From Dactylorhiza incarnata (taxonomy: Eukaryota; Streptophyta; Magnoliopsida; Asparagales; Orchidaceae), in assembly GCA_033032865.1 (NCBI GenBank), contig JAWHQI010000099.1, positions 6,031,501 through 6,095,500 of the forward strand: a DNA stretch of 64,000 nucleotides, read 5' to 3'. The notes under the pieces were generated by a model. It did no database searches and was not told where the DNA came from. It worked only from the letters and a program-made list of their open reading frames with translations. This document shows positions 10,612 through 22,424 of the stretch, one piece after another (positions within the stretch are counted from its first letter, which is position 1; each line of letters opens with the position of its first letter). The position numbers and the translations under genes are program-made.

Positions 10612-12437
10612 TGTTAGTAATGGAACGTTCACCTAGAGGGGGTGTTAGGTGATCTGGGTTCTTTTTAAGTTATTTGCGCGCGATTCGAATATTCAAGCAC
10701 AGAACAAAAATTATTGCACAGATAAGCACAGATAAGACACACTAGACGACACAAGATCTATAGAGGTTCCTTAAGACCGGGTGTCTTGAGTAGTCCTCTG
10801 TCCCTCTGCGCCTACCCAACAGTGTGCTAGGATCGGCAAATGCCGCCAAAAATTTCAGGCCCTCAAGGCTTAAAACACGGACCCGCAAGTCCAACAGCCT
10901 AGGCCTGCAAGCCCCTACTGCCCCCGAGCCCGCAAGCTCGACACTTAGGCCCTCAAGCCCTACACAACACAGACCCGCAAGTCCTGTGCCTACAGCCTAG
11001 GCCCGCAAGCCCTACTACGCCCGAGCCCTCAAGCTCGACAAGATCGGACCCGCAAGTCCACTACACTGGCCCTCAAGCCTCACAGCTCTTCAGCCCTCAA
11101 GCTAGACGGTGACGGACCCTCAAGTCCACTGCCCTGGCCCTCAAGCCTCACAGCTCTCCAGCCCTCAAGTTAGACAAATAGGCCAGCAAGCCCTTACAAG
11201 AGATTACAGTAAAAGAACTGTTTCTTCTGCCGGATGAAGATTGGCAACTTTAGCCCGTTGAAGATCGGCTTCTTAGGGTTGAAGAAGATGCTTCTGAATC
11301 AGATCTTGAGCACATAGTTCTTCTTTAATCTTTTCTTAGCCCGATGGGGATTGGCTTCTTATCAGTCGATGGAGATGACTGCTTCTTCTTTTTCACTTTT
11401 CTTTCTTGCCCGCTTTTACAGTTCTATTTTCTGTATGCGCAAGTTCTTTCTAATTGATTGATTGATACCGCATTAGGGCAACCTCTTATCTCTTTTATAA
11501 GACTGCGAGGTCCCCAACGGTCTTCTGAAAAAGTTCCTTAAGTGTCAGACGCTCCTTTCCTTAAGAGCACGCGCTGATTAGAAAATCAGGCGGCGACATT
11601 AAATGCTGACAGCGCGTCCGCAACTTTTGAATCTGTCTCGATGATATTTCCATTGTTACGACGACACAGATGATATCTCAACGACAGGACTTTGTCGATG
11701 CCTTACGCCTTGTTAGATCTTCAATTCTTCTTGCTTCTACCTATGATACTGGTATCTCGACGATACAAGACATTCTGGCGCTTCTGCTTATACGACGATA
11801 TGCTATCTCTGACTGTGTCATCGTAATCACCTTGTTCTCTCGACGACATGAGTGATAACATGTCGACAGATCATATTTTAGCAGCTGCTTATCTTCAACT
11901 GTCCTTCTTCAGTCTTCTCGACGACATGCCTTCTTTACGACGATGTTCGACGCCATCAGTCATACTTAGCCTTTTCAGCGACAAGGCTTCTACACGATTA
12001 TGTCTGTTCTTCTCGACGACAAGGCCACTTTGGTGAAGTCGATGATACTGCGTCTTCTTGACGACATTTCTTCCTTTTGTCTTCATTCTTCTCTGCGTTC
12101 GATGAATGACAATCTTTGTTCGACGAACATCATTCTTCGATCGATGAGCTTTATTCTTCTGTCCCGTCTCTGCGTTCGATGAACTTGTCGAGTTTCAGCG
12201 TTTGACGATCTTGCTTCTGCATTCGACGAACACGCCAAGTCTCAGCGGTCGTCGATCTTCCTTCCGAGTTCTACGAACTTCATTCTTCGTTCGACGAACT
12301 TCCTTCTGCGTTCGACGAATCTTGTTCTACTAACTTCCTGAGATTTATAAGCTAGAGAAGCGATCAAATACAAAGTGAAGTTTTCTTGTCTTGGTGACTT
12401 CTTCAAATCAGGAATCATGTGGGCAAGATTCCCAACA
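10612..12437 (-). repeat. SIRE1 5' LTR
   Basis: 1826 bp, clearly paired with 3120-4939 but with scattered substitutions and small indels. It carries the CGCAAG array (10856-11190), TATA box (11493-11499), TCGACGACA array (11636-12070) and TTCGACGAAC array (12096-12322). Confidence 0.92.
11493..11499 (-). promoter_or_regulatory. SIRE1 5' LTR TATA box
   Basis: Minus-strand TATAAAA, conserved in the 3' LTR at 3995-4001. The two CG-motif arrays lie upstream in transcript sense. Confidence 0.65.
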
Positions 12438-12442
12438 ATGGG

Positions 12443-13372
12443 AAAGGGCTGCGATGATCCCGCTGAGCCTAGGAAGAGCCTGCGAAGTGCTCCCTGCTCG
12501 GAGGCACATTCCCCCGGCCGCGACCATCCCCTGGTCGCCCTCCCCTTCTCGGGGCGAAGAAGCCCGGAGTCCCGCCGCGTCGCGAGGACTCCGCTGAGTG
12601 GACTAAGGGCGTCGTCGATGAAGATGGACGTTGATCTCTAGGTGGCGGAAGAGGAGGCGGCGGCGGAAGACCCCCTCCGGGCACCTGCGAAGAACTCGCC
12701 GGCACGGATTGTAGGGGGGCCGGCGTCGGCGTAGGTAGACTGCTCACTGGTGGGCCCCCATGCTCGCTCCCCGAAGGCCTCTGTCCCGAAGATGCCGCAA
12801 CCGAGCTGTAGAGGATCCACACCGGGCGATTCGATCGCGAACCCTTCTAAGTCTCCAGAGCGTCCATCGGAGATGATCGCAGCGGAGGGATATCTAGGTG
12901 CTCGCTCGGAGCCCCAGTAGTTGGTAGGTCTGCAAAACAGAAAAAAGCAACAGTTACAATCTCGCCGGCAGCTTCAAGATGGCGACAAATCGAGCCGCAT
13001 GAGGGAATCCCTTCTACCTCGCGCAGGGTCGGGATTTGGATGTACTTGGGTCTGGGACCCAGTGATGCTTGCCTCCGGGGTGACCTTGGACGCAGAGGGC
13101 ATGGAGCCCAGCTGCTCGCCATGATCAGACAGTCCCAGGTCATCGAGCACCTGCCGAGTGCTCGCAGAAGTCCCCGAAGGAACGACGGCAGGATCGGCGA
13201 CATCCTCTGACGGAGCAAGCTTCTTCTTCTTCTTGGCGAGCTTCTTCCTCTTCTTGGAAGCAAGGAAGTCTGCGAGATCATCCTGCTCGTAGGTTCATTT
13301 GCGAGGAGGTGTCAGCAGGACGAGAAGAGCATTCATATCCTCGGCAGCCTCGTCAGCAGTAGATCGATACAT
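12443..13372 (-). pseudogene. TL1 antisense gene 1, N-terminal part
   Basis: Putative start at 13372 (MYRSTADEAAED). After an early TGA the same frame gives a Lys-rich segment (ADFLASKKRKKLAKKKKK) and then Pro/Ser/Gly-rich low-complexity sequence down to the SIRE1 insertion at 12442. The region corresponds by position to TL2 31815-33036. Sequence similarity is weak outside the general composition, so the pairing rests mostly on position and the upstream TATA box. No function is recognised. Confidence 0.45.
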
Positions 13373-13420
13373 CTGAGGCGAGTGGAGAAATACGGTCCAA
13401 TAAAATACCCCCCCCCCCTC

Positions 13421-13428
13421 TATATATA
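13421..13428 (-). promoter_or_regulatory. TATA box of TL1 antisense gene 1
   Basis: TATATATA within TCTATATATAGAG, about 50 bases before the ATG at 13372 and between that gene and the 3' LTR. It is self-complementary, so direction is inferred from the gene. Confidence 0.45.
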
Positions 13429-13536
13429 GAGTCCCGGTGCCAGTCAGGTAGATGCCGAGTAGTCCTGATACTCGCCCAAAACAGCTTGTCGAATAAAGGG
13501 TTGGATGACTTTTTCCGAGCTACTTCGTTGCTCACA

Positions 13537-13550
13537 AAGAGCGGGGATTG
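13537..13550 (+). promoter_or_regulatory. TL1 polypurine tract
   Basis: AAAGAGCGGGGATTG directly before the 3' LTR; TL2 has the same tract before its 3' LTR. Confidence 0.75.
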
Positions 13551-14190
13551 TGTACAACCCATATTCTCCGAGGGTTGGACCCATTCAAGGCCAGGTAGAC
13601 AAAAGTCAAAGTTAAAGGTCAACCCATAGAATATGAGTCAAAGACTGAAGACAACACAACAAGCTGAGTTAGCAGAAGGCCTATACGAGTATAGGAGGGC
13701 ATGTGCAAGCTGCCCCATATACTCATCAGGGGGAAACCATAGTGGATGCTTGCCGAAGCTAGGAGAGATCCCCTCAATGTCGCGTAGTCGCCGGGCAAGG
13801 TTAGGGCTATAAATAACCCCACCTCCCCTTTGGTTTTCCTATAAATAGGACCCCAGGGGTACTTGGATTGGCACCCTTTTTTTGGCTGAGCTTTCGAAAT
13901 CCCTTTTTTCGAAGACTTGTCCCCCCGAGTTCTCGACCGTCATCCCAGATACTCACCAAGTTGGTTCCTTCATCGTACCCTGCTCTACCATCTTTGGTTG
14001 TGGAGGATAAGTCTCTTCTGATCTTCTAGGTACGTGGTTGAACCTCCCCGCCACAGCGCCTAGGGTCCTGTTGTTGCTCTTCTAGCCCTTTCATCGTTGC
14101 CAGTTAAGTCGTCTAGTCAGACCGCTGGGCGAGTAGCCTCCAGCTGCATTGATCTGAATTTTGAAGTCTAGGATTTTCGTGGCTTCAACA
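13551..14190 (+). repeat. TL1 3' LTR
   Basis: 640 bp from TGTACAACCC to GGCTTCAACA. The ends match TL2 (TGTACAAC, TTTCAACA) while the body does not. Two TATAAATA boxes occur at 13808-13815 and 13840-13847. Confidence 0.8.
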
Positions 14191-16383
14191 TATGTTGTTC
14201 GTGACATCCCAAACTTCTATCCCGAGTCTCTTTCAGGGTTGCTCCCACCGTAAGATGTTGACTTCCAAATTGAACTTATACCTGGACCTCGACCGGTGTC
14301 CCGAACACCCTATAGTATGGCCCCTAAGGAACTTGCTGAATTCAGGATTTAGATTCAAGAATTGATCGATGCTGGATTCGTTTGCCCGAGTTCCTCACCT
14401 TGGGGATCTCCGGTGCTGTTTGTTAAAAAGAAGAACGGATACCTACGCCTGTGCATCGACTATATGGAGCTAAACAGACTTACCATTCAGAACATGTATC
14501 CCCTACCAAGAATAGATGAGTTATTCTATCAACTGCATGGTGCTTCCGTCTTCTACAAGATGGACTTGCGATCAGGCTACTACCAACTCCGAATTTGGGA
14601 AGAAGACATACCCAAGACTACTTTCAACTCCTGATACAGACAGTATGAGTTTATGGTAATGCATTTTGGACTAACAAATGCACCATCTGCCTTCATGACA
14701 TTAATGAACAAGGTGTTTGAACCCTATCTGGACCACTTCATGATCGTCTTCATAGACGACATCCTCATCTACTCAAAAATAAAGGAAGATCATGTAAGAC
14801 ATCTCCCAATGGTATTGCTGAAGCTATGAGAGCATTCCCTCTATGCCAAATTCAACAAATGTGAATTTTGGCTCAAAGTGGTTGGATTCCTAGAACACAC
14901 ACACCATTAAAGACGGAGTAGCTGTGCGCCAAACCAAAGTACCAGCTGTATGGAATTGGCCGCCGCTCAAGTCTACAGCCGATATCCAAAGCTTCCTCGA
15001 ACTAGCAGGGTACTACCGAAAGTTCATATAAGGATTCTCCAAGATTACCCTACCCCTCACCACCCTCACTAAGAAGGAAACAATATTCAAGTGGACACAG
15101 AATGCGAGGTAACATTCAATGAGTTGAAGGATCGCTTAAGCTCTGCACCGATCCTTACAATTCTGTCAGGAACCGAAGGATTCCAAATCTACACTAACAC
15201 ATCTTTGAAGGGACTAGGAGTCGTGCTTATGCAACACGAAAAAATGATAGCAAATGCATCTCGACAATTAAAGCTGCACGAGCACTACTAACCGACCCAT
15301 GATTTAGAATTGGGTGCGTTAGTATTCGCCCTCAAAATTTGGAGACATTGTTTGTACGGAGTTAGATGTGAAATCTTCTCCGATCATAAGAGCTTCAAGT
15401 ATGTCTTCACCCAGAAGGAACTGAACCTCCGACAACGCCGGTGGCTGGAATTTCTTTGTGATTATAATTTCACTCTTCAATTCCACCCTGGCAAGGCCAA
15501 TTCACTGAGTCGTCTACCGATAATGGACGAAAATTGGATGGAGGAAATTAATGAATAATTGCTTCGATCGTTAGCATACATGGAAATCACCCTAATTACT
15601 CGAAGAGACCTGGTGGAATATCAAGCCCAACTATATTGGATGGAGATCCAGTGTGATATTTGGGATCGGGAGCTCGAGGCCTAGAAGACTGACCTAGAGG
15701 TGGCTATGATTATCTAGTCCCTACGAGATGGTGTACAGGAGGACTTTAACCTATATGATGGACTCCTGCAGTTTAAACATCGAGTCTTTATTCCCTCTAT
15801 TGCGGGAATCCGGGAAGAGATAATTTGAGAGGCACACAAATCCAAGTATTCTATTCACCCTAGAGTGGTCAAAATGTATACTGACCTGCGCCGTACATTA
15901 TACTGGTCGGGAATGAAGAAGAACGTAATGGACTACGTGACCCACTGCCAAACCTGTCAGATGGTCAAGGCAGAATGCAAAAATCCAGGAGGTTTGCTAC
16001 GACCTCTACCGATACCAGAGTGGAAATTCAAAGATATCTCGATGGATTTTGTCCACAGACTACCTCGATCATCTGCAAGAAACAACTTGATATGGGTCAT
16101 AGTAGATCGCCTCACCAAGGTTGCTCGATTCATACCTAATCGGCAAGGTGATGGAGTTGATATTCTCGCCAAAAATTTTATCGAGCAAGTGGTTCAATTT
16201 CATGGAGTGCCAAAGACAATTGTCTCCGACCGCGATAGACATTTCACTTCCAGGGAATGGAGAAAGGTGCAAGCTTACTTGGGCACCAAGTTAGCCTTCA
16301 GCACCGCTTTTCATCCTAAAACAAACGGTCAAATAGAAAGAACAAAGCGAACCATGGAGGATCTTCTCCATCTGTGCATAATA
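14191..16383 (+). pseudogene. Chromovirus pol relic (RT, RNase H, integrase)
   Basis: Degraded Ty3/gypsy pol in sense order. [22 protein letters not shown] (14389 on), [23 protein letters not shown] near 14750. RNase [21 protein letters not shown] (15310-15558). Integrase: zinc-binding Cys pair CQTCQ, ISMDFVHRLP, and VSDRDRHF to the Glu of NGQIERTK with the D-35-E spacing kept (15865-16380). Many stops and frameshifts separate the pieces. It ends abruptly at 16383 where an LTR starting TGTAACATCC begins, so the 3' end of integrase and the chromodomain region are missing. Confidence 0.88.
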
Positions 16384-17077
16384 TGTAACATCCCCATTCC
16401 GACCAGACCCCTAAGGTGCATTTTGTCATGAAAAGGTCATGAAATTGCTCTAAGAGGTCAAAATGGCCCTAAGAACCAAGGTGAATAGGTGAAAATCACC
16501 TTGGTGTGCGGTTAGAGAAATGTTTAAGGTTGAATTATTAAGTCTAGAAATAGGAGTGAGACGATATGAGCCACCAACAAAAATATGCTATGTTAAGTTT
16601 CCGGGATTAGTCCTAGATCGTGACCAAGTGGAGATGAGCTGAGAAGAACTCAGTCAGCAAATAACAGGCAGTGTTGAGATTCAATTGAAGATCAACACTC
16701 CCCTAAATAACTATAATCCATCTTAGGGCTCTAGAGTAATCAGAGAGATTGAGGGAGGTATGGGTGGCCACCAATAATAATGAATATCTTGAGAAAGGGA
16801 TGTTTGGGATGACACCCCATCGTACCTCCTAGTACCATTGCAAGCCCTTCATTGGGCAGACCTCGGGAAGTCCAAGATGCACCCTAAACATCTAATATTA
16901 ACAAAAGACTAGAAAGGATTTGATGGTTTAGGAATATGAATGAATCAGACACATACAACTTAGATGAATAGTCCTTTATAGAGGGAATGGAAAAGTCGGT
17001 CCATGGAGTTGTAGGCTCGGTATTTATGAAGGACGGGTTAGTCCCGAGTTGGAGGCTCGATTGATTGAGTGGATACA
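16384..17077 (+). repeat. Probable LTR (LTR-B), left half
   Basis: Begins TGTAACATCCCC directly after the pol relic and has no coding capacity. The Tekay element is inserted at its right edge (target site ATACA at 17073-17077). I take 55206-55582 as its continuation. No second copy is in the window, so the LTR call rests on the TGTAAC-type start and the interrupted context. Confidence 0.5.
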
Positions 17078-17292
17078 TGTAACGCCCCTGATTTTTCGTT
17101 AATTATTTACGTGGCCGCTGTGACGTAATTTTGGCTTTTGGGCGTTACGTCAGCTCGTCAGGTTTAGTTTTGGGCCTTAGCCTAGTTAAAGTCTGTAATT
17201 TGGATCGAGCGTGTGAGATTTCGCGTCGTTTCGAGTTATGGGAGATAATTTATGTAATTATTGCATTTGTTATAATTCCCTGGTTCTGTGTT

Positions 17293-17516
17293 CGGCGATC
17301 TGAAGAGGATCTACATTCGACGAATGACAGAGGGGTTGCGTTCGACGAACGGCAGAGGAGATGCGTTCGACGAACGAGTGGCGAGCTGCGTTCGACGAAC
17401 GAGTGGCTGAGTTCGACAAACGAGTGGTGAGCTGCGTTCGACGAATGAGTGGCTGAGTTCGACGAACGAGTGGCGAGCTGCGTTCGACAAATGAGTGGCT
17501 GAGTTCGACGAACTCC
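17293..17516 (+). repeat. TTCGACGAAC array in Tekay 5' LTR
   Basis: About nine GTTCGACGAAC-like units (some decayed to TTCGACAAA or ATTCGACGAAT), 20-27 bases apart, ending a few bases before a TATATATA box at 17528-17535. Confidence 0.8.
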
Positions 17517-17527
17517 TGGAGGCTTAA

Positions 17528-17535
17528 TATATATA
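17528..17535 (+). promoter_or_regulatory. Tekay 5' LTR TATA box
   Basis: TATATATA inside GGCTTAATATATATACATTAAG, kept in the 3' LTR at 45499-45506, directly after the motif array. Confidence 0.6.
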
Positions 17536-18029
17536 CATTAAGCTTAGGTTATATCTTTCATCTCCTTCACCTTTCGGCCGACCTAGAGTTCTGTCGGGCG
17601 AGAGTGAGAGAGCGGCGTGTCGTGGAGCTTCCGGCCGGCAATTTGAGGGCTGTAGTAGTCGGAATCGCGTTTGGAAAGTAGATTTGGAAAGCTCTCGGCG
17701 GGATCTTTGTTCTAGTGGTAAGCTTTTCACGTTTCGTGGAATTTATTTTTGGAGTTATGGTAGTGACCTAATTCCTCTTTTCGAACCGAAAGGTTTCAGG
17801 ATTTCATGCTCGGGTGATTTCTTGGCCGATCCTTAGCTTTTGGAGAAGAGGTCTTCGAGTTTAGCAAGGTTTAAGGCAAGCGGCTATCCCCTCCTTCTCG
17901 TTGTTTTCTTAAAGCACTGTTTTCTGTGGTTATGTGTTCTTGGTGTGTCTTGGCTTGTGATTTATGGTCGTGTCGTTTTGATCTCGAACCCCCCTTGAAT
18001 TCCTTCTTTTTGTTGTTTCCTCCTGCCTT

Positions 18030-18515
18030 GGATTTCTCGAGAAATTAAGGGTTCCTGCCTTGGATTTCTCGAGAAATCATTGACGCTGCCCTTTCATTTT
18101 TCGAGAAAGCATGACCCTGCCTTTAATTTCTCGAAAAATAAGCTTGACCCTACCTTTAATCTCTCGGAAAATCAGCATGACCCTACCTTGATTTCTCGAG
18201 AAATCACTTTTTCCTGCTTGGGGATTTCTCGAGAGATGGCTTCTCCTGCTTTGATTTCTCGAAAAGTTATTGTTTCCTGCTTGGGGTCTCTCGAGAGATT
18301 GCTTCTCCCGTTTGGGATTTCTCGAAAGATCATTGTTTCCTGCTTTGGGAATTCTCGAGAAACATATTCTTTGCCTTTGATCTCTCGAGAACCCTTTGAT
18401 TTTAGCCCTCGACCTCTCAAGAAATGTTTGATCGTAGCTCTTGATCTCTCGAGAACCTTTTGTTCTTAGCCTTTGATTTCTCGAGAACTTTAGGTTCTTA
18501 GCTTTTGATTCCTCG
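18030..18515 (+). repeat. TTTCTCGAGAAA palindrome array in Tekay 5' LTR
   Basis: About 16 copies of the palindrome TTTCTCGAGAAA and one- or two-base variants, about 30 bases apart, separated by CCTGCYTTKG-like spacers. It lies downstream of the TATA box and would be transcribed. Repeated in the 3' LTR at 53370-53852. Confidence 0.85.
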
Positions 18516-18767
18516 AGTTTTGCCCTTTTGTTTCTTAGTGCTTGAGTTATGCCTCCGATTACTTCTCCTCTTCGGAATCTCGTACCCATTTTGGTTAAAT
18601 AACTTATGTCTTCTCTTATGAATCGTCTTATGCAGTGTTTACTCCATTTGTGACCCTATCCTTAGGGTATCCTGGTGAGTGTTTTTCTCGGGCTTCGTCC
18701 CATGCCATAATTAAAGGAATTAATTAATAAGACCATTGTCTTTGTCCTTGCACGGTGGGTCATGTTT

Positions 18768-18792
<25 letters not shown>
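18768..18792 (+). repeat. G25 homopolymer
   Basis: Uninterrupted run of 25 G in the Tekay 5' LTR; the 3' LTR has G24 at 54105-54128 in the same context. Confidence 0.9.
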
Positions 18793-18798
<6 letters not shown>

Positions 18799-19588
18799 GG
18801 AATTGTTGTAGCCTGTAGCCTTGCACGATGGCCATTTTAGTAGTGAACCGTAGGCTTGGCCTGTGGTCCCGTGGGCCGTGTTTGGGTGGTTGGGGATAGA
18901 AACCCCCACCCATTTTTGGCTTTGGGTGGCAGTGGATAAATGACCGCCCCCGTTTAATTTGAGTTGATTAGTCTCTTTATATAAATTTAGCAAGATAAAT
19001 GAACTTTGCTTGTTCCTCTTTATGGTATTTGGTGCACTTGGTGCTTTGCTTAGTTCTTTGTTTGGAGCTTCTCTTTCGGTAAATATGGCGTGGGTTGGTA
19101 CCCCTTATGCCTTATTTACTTTTCTGCTTGTTTTCTGCCACTTGTAATTCCTTGCTGAGGCGTTCTTTGTTTTATTGCATGCCTCAAGTTCAGAGCCTTA
19201 GCTACTAGTAGTGTAGCCCGGAGTCTCTGGGAGTTTTAGTTACTATTTTACCCTGCTGCTACGAGGTAGTTGTGGTTAGTTTCTTCTTGTGTTCATACAT
19301 GCTAGTTTGGAGCCAACGGGTTAGTGTCAGGTTGTTGACGCCCGTTGTGCCCCTTTTGATACTTTATAGCTTACTTGTCAGTTGATTGCTACTACTTCTT
19401 AGATCTTGTGTATCTTGCTCTCTGGGAATGATTTATGTCTAGGTGCATTATAGTTATAAAATGGCTTTTCTTTCATCCTCATTGCATTCCTTTTAACTGA
19501 AATCCTTATCTTTAAAGTCGCATAAAAGATATTTTCTATAGTTATACTACGCCTAGATATGTGCATATCATTTACTTTATGTCATGTC

Positions 19589-20251
19589 TGTACAACCCCG
19601 ATATTCGCCTAGAGGATGGGCAAACAAAAGCGAAGCGACCCCAGTGGCTCGCAAGGAGGCGAGCGAGCCAGAGGCCCGCCGAGTGCTCGCAAGGAGGCGA
19701 GCGAGCCAGAGGCCCGCCGAGTGCTCGCAAGGAGGCGAGCGAGTCTGAAACTCGCCGAAGGGTCGCGAGAAGACTGGCGAGTCAGATTCCTCCCAGAGTC
19801 GCTAGGATCGACCAACCTACCTCTTTACCCCCGTTGGCCTGTCATTAGCCAGACCAAACAGCGGAGTTCCGCTGTTAGCAGACCCAATTGGGGTGCGGAT
19901 AGTAAAATCAAAAGGCGGGATCCTGCTATTTGCAGGCCGGACCAGAAAATCTATAAATAGGACCGTAAGGGCAACTTTGGAGAGGACTTCACTTCAGCTT
20001 CCCTCTCCTTAGGCTTTCTTAGGTTAGCATTTACTGAGCTCTCCAAGGTGCCCGAGTCTCAGCTTTGGCTTGGGAGGGGAAGCGCTCAACGATCTTCCAG
20101 GTTAGTGGAAGGACCTCCTCGCTGTGACTAAGGTCTTAGTCATTTTCCTAGTTTTCAGTCCGCCTTCTCCGAGGGATTAGTAAGGGCTAGCTGCCCCTCA
20201 TTTCGGTGAGGGCCCAGAGCTCCACAAGAGGTCAAGAAATTGGTTTCAACG
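19589..20251 (+). repeat. TL2 5' LTR
   Basis: 663 bp, TGTACAACCCCGA to TTTCAACG (the 3' copy ends TTTCAACA). It contains about 2.7 copies of a 38-bp repeat from 19647 (GCTCGCAAGGAGGCGAGC core) and a TATAAATA box at 19952-19959. The bases after it (TTTTGGTGCGGTGAGCG) are the PBS position, but I cannot name the tRNA. Confidence 0.9.
19647..19760 (+). repeat. 38-bp tandem repeat in TL2 5' LTR U3
   Basis: Units start at 19647, 19685 and 19723; each holds GCTCGC...GCGAGC inverted halves. The same array is in the 3' LTR at about 33291-33404. It lies upstream of the TATA box. Confidence 0.85.
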
Positions 20252-20414
20252 TTTTGGTGCGGTGAGCGTGGAGCGCGGATGGTCCAAGAAAGTTCCGAAG
20301 AGCAGATATGACAGGAGGCGAGGATCAAGGCGAGGGGTTTAGCGAGCCACCAGAGGTGGTGACGCCGAGGATGTTCGCGGACTTCAGGCAGGAGGTGCTC
20401 GACACCTTTGGGCT

Positions 20415-22076
20415 TGATGAGTCCTGATCATATACACTTTTATGGACTCATCTGGGCCATCTATTTAGTCTTTTCACTGCACTTTAGCCCTGTTTTAGCT
20501 CATTTTGGTCATTCTATGCTAAGTGCACTTATAGGCCCTATTTTGGTGTTTTTTCGTATCTTTCTTTGTTATTAGTTTTCTTGCGATGTTAAGTCCCACT
20601 TTCAGTGGCTAGACTGGTGCCGTACGCTGGAACAGGTGTCGTGCAGGTGTTTCCGGTACAATTCTGCACAGGAACACTGCGCACGATCACCGGTTCTATG
20701 GCGCACGACCACTGGTCGTGCGCCACTGATCATGTGCACTTAACCCTTTTATGAGTTCTGTTTGGTGCAGTGCGCACGACCATCTACGCTAGTGCGCACG
20801 ACCACCGGGCGTGCGCCACTGCTCGTGCGCACTTACCATTTAATTTCCGAGTTCTGTTTGCTGTAGTGCGCACGACCATCAACTCCAGTGCGCACGACCA
20901 CCGGTCGTGCGCCACTGGTCGTGCGAACATGTTATTTCATAATTTCTGTCTTTGCAGGTTCTGTCCAGGCAGAGCGCACGATCATCGAATTCTAGTGCGC
21001 ATGACCACTGGTCGTGCTCCACTGACCGTGCGCACTGTTTAATTCCACCGCCTATAAATTCCCTGCTCGCGATTTAGGTCGGACCCCCGATTTTCTTCCG
21101 CCGTTTTCTGCCTGGTTCCGTCCAGATTCGCCCCTCCACCGTCGCCCACCATATGGAGGTGCTCCGGGCTTGCTCTTCACGCCAATCTTGAGCCGGAGTT
21201 TCCTCTCGGCCTCCTCCTTCATCCAAGCGCTCCAAAGGAAGGTTTAGCCGCCATCGCCATCAAGCAAGAGGAAGTTTGCAACCTCTACCGGATCGTGACA
21301 CGAAGAAGACGGGCTCATTGGAGAGTAGTGACAGCTCTCTCTACCCTGGACGTAGTTGCGGACCAAGCTTGGACACGGATTGACAACCCGGTGATTCCAA
21401 CCGAGAATCTACAACGAGCCTTCGGATTCGGTCGATTTCTTGCCTTGTTCTTTTCTTATTGATGTGTGTATTGCTAGATCTAATCATGATGATGAAGTGG
21501 CACTTGAATTAGTTATATTTACATATATCTTTCATGTCTATGTGATTGTGTAATTTATCTATTTGAGTTGCTTGAGGTGCGCCGCCGTCCATTTCCATTC
21601 CGCCGTCACGTTCGTGTGCCACACTAGCAATTGCTAGTGGCGTGCTTGTCGAAGAGGTGCTTGCGACCCTCACTCCGCTAGCCTACTCGTCCATCCGCCT
21701 ACCGAAGCGTGGCATCGCGGCCCGTATTCCATCCCGCCTAACGAAGCAGTGCGCTCAAGGCCTGCACAGTTCGATTCCGCTTGCCTACTCGTCCATCCGC
21801 CCTTTCGACGCAGCGCGCTCAAGGCCTGCCTAGTCTCCATCCCGCCAAGCGAAGCATTGCATAGCGGCATTGCATAGGAGTAGTTGATAGCTTTTATTTT
21901 ATTTTCCAAAAGCCAACCCAACTCCCCCGCATTCCATCCGATTTAAGGACTTCAATCTCAAGTCCTTCCTCGAAACCTAACTCCACCTTACTGTGTTCCT
22001 CAAGAGACCGACACTCGGGGATTTTCCCCATTATTATTACTTGCGCGACCGGTGCACTTGCCGAATCTTCGCATCA
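20415..22076 (+). repeat. Solo LTR of the LARD family
   Basis: 1662 bp starting TGATGAGTCC and ending CGCATCA, with TSD GGGCT at 20410-20414 and 22077-22081. It is clearly related along its length to the LARD LTRs (38212-39905, 43097-44790) but diverged, with the last ~30 bases replaced or shortened. It keeps the GCGCACGACCA quartets (20680-21035) and TATA box (21053-21059). A solo LTR with intact TSD is the product of LTR-LTR recombination after insertion into TL2 gag. Confidence 0.93.
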
Positions 22077-22403
22077 GGGCTCGCGGTCGCGGCACTGCGA
22101 AGCGAGTTCACGACCCCGGCACCTCAGGCGACCCCTCCCCCAGCAGCGGTTGGCGAGAACGCCCCGGGGGGAAGAGCCGGAAAGGAAGTTGCAGGAAGTT
22201 CAGTGCAGGACTTAGAAGGGCGGGTGCTGTTCGCCAGCCCGGCGAGCTTCGTGCCGGCGAGCTCTGTGTCGGCAAGCTCTGTGCCGGGGAGCGCGACGCA
22301 GGCGAGCGAGCGCCCGGAAGACATAGCGACCGTGGGAGTGGTCCAGGCGAAGGCTGTTCTCGCGAGCGCGGTCCCCGTGAGCTCGAGTCTGGCGAGAGAG
22401 CTC

Positions 22404-22424
22404 GGGGGGGGGGGGGGGGGGGGG
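22404..22424 (+). repeat. G21 homopolymer in TL2 gag
   Basis: Run of 21 G; the frame read before it and the frame of the conserved gag core after it differ, so run-length slippage (or an assembly miscount) explains the frameshift. Confidence 0.9.

Larger units (their letters stand above)
3120..12437 (-). mobile_element. Sirevirus-type Ty1/copia element SIRE1
   Basis: Complete 9318-bp minus-strand element with TSD ATGGG at 3115-3119 and 12438-12442. It has two long LTRs (1820 and 1826 bp) ending TGTTGGG...CTAACA, a PBS complementary to initiator-Met tRNA, a long gag, and pol in copia order (protease, integrase, RT, RNase H). A cluster of purine tracts sits before the 3' LTR. The long gag, long LTRs and repeated PPTs are Sirevirus hallmarks. 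It has no third ORF, unlike SIRE2. Stops and frameshifts in gag and pol make it non-functional. Confidence 0.92.
1..14190 (+). mobile_element. Tat-lineage Ty3/gypsy element TL1, 3' portion
   Basis: This is the 3' part of a large Ty3/gypsy element; its 5' LTR, gag and pol lie left of the window. It is assigned by comparison with the more complete TL2 (19589-33895): both have two antisense genes between pol and the 3' LTR, the same purine tract (GAGCGGGGATTG) before the 3' LTR, and LTR ends TGTACAAC...TTCAACA. A Sirevirus at 3120-12437 splits it. The left target-site copy is outside the window, so the TSD cannot be checked; TATGT at 14191-14195 is the candidate right copy. The LTR body differs from TL2, so this is a different family of the same lineage. 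Confidence 0.8.
17078..19588 (+). repeat. Tekay 5' LTR, part 1
   Basis: Left part of the 5' LTR, cut by TL2 at 19588 (target copy ATGTC at 19584-19588, against CTGTC on the right). The remainder is 33901-34188. Total about 2.80 kb. Confidence 0.9.

Noticed and set aside
18156..18589. Minus-strand ORF of 170 codons with SREI/FSRN repeats
   Set aside because: Produced by the TTTCTCGAGAAA array in the Tekay LTR.
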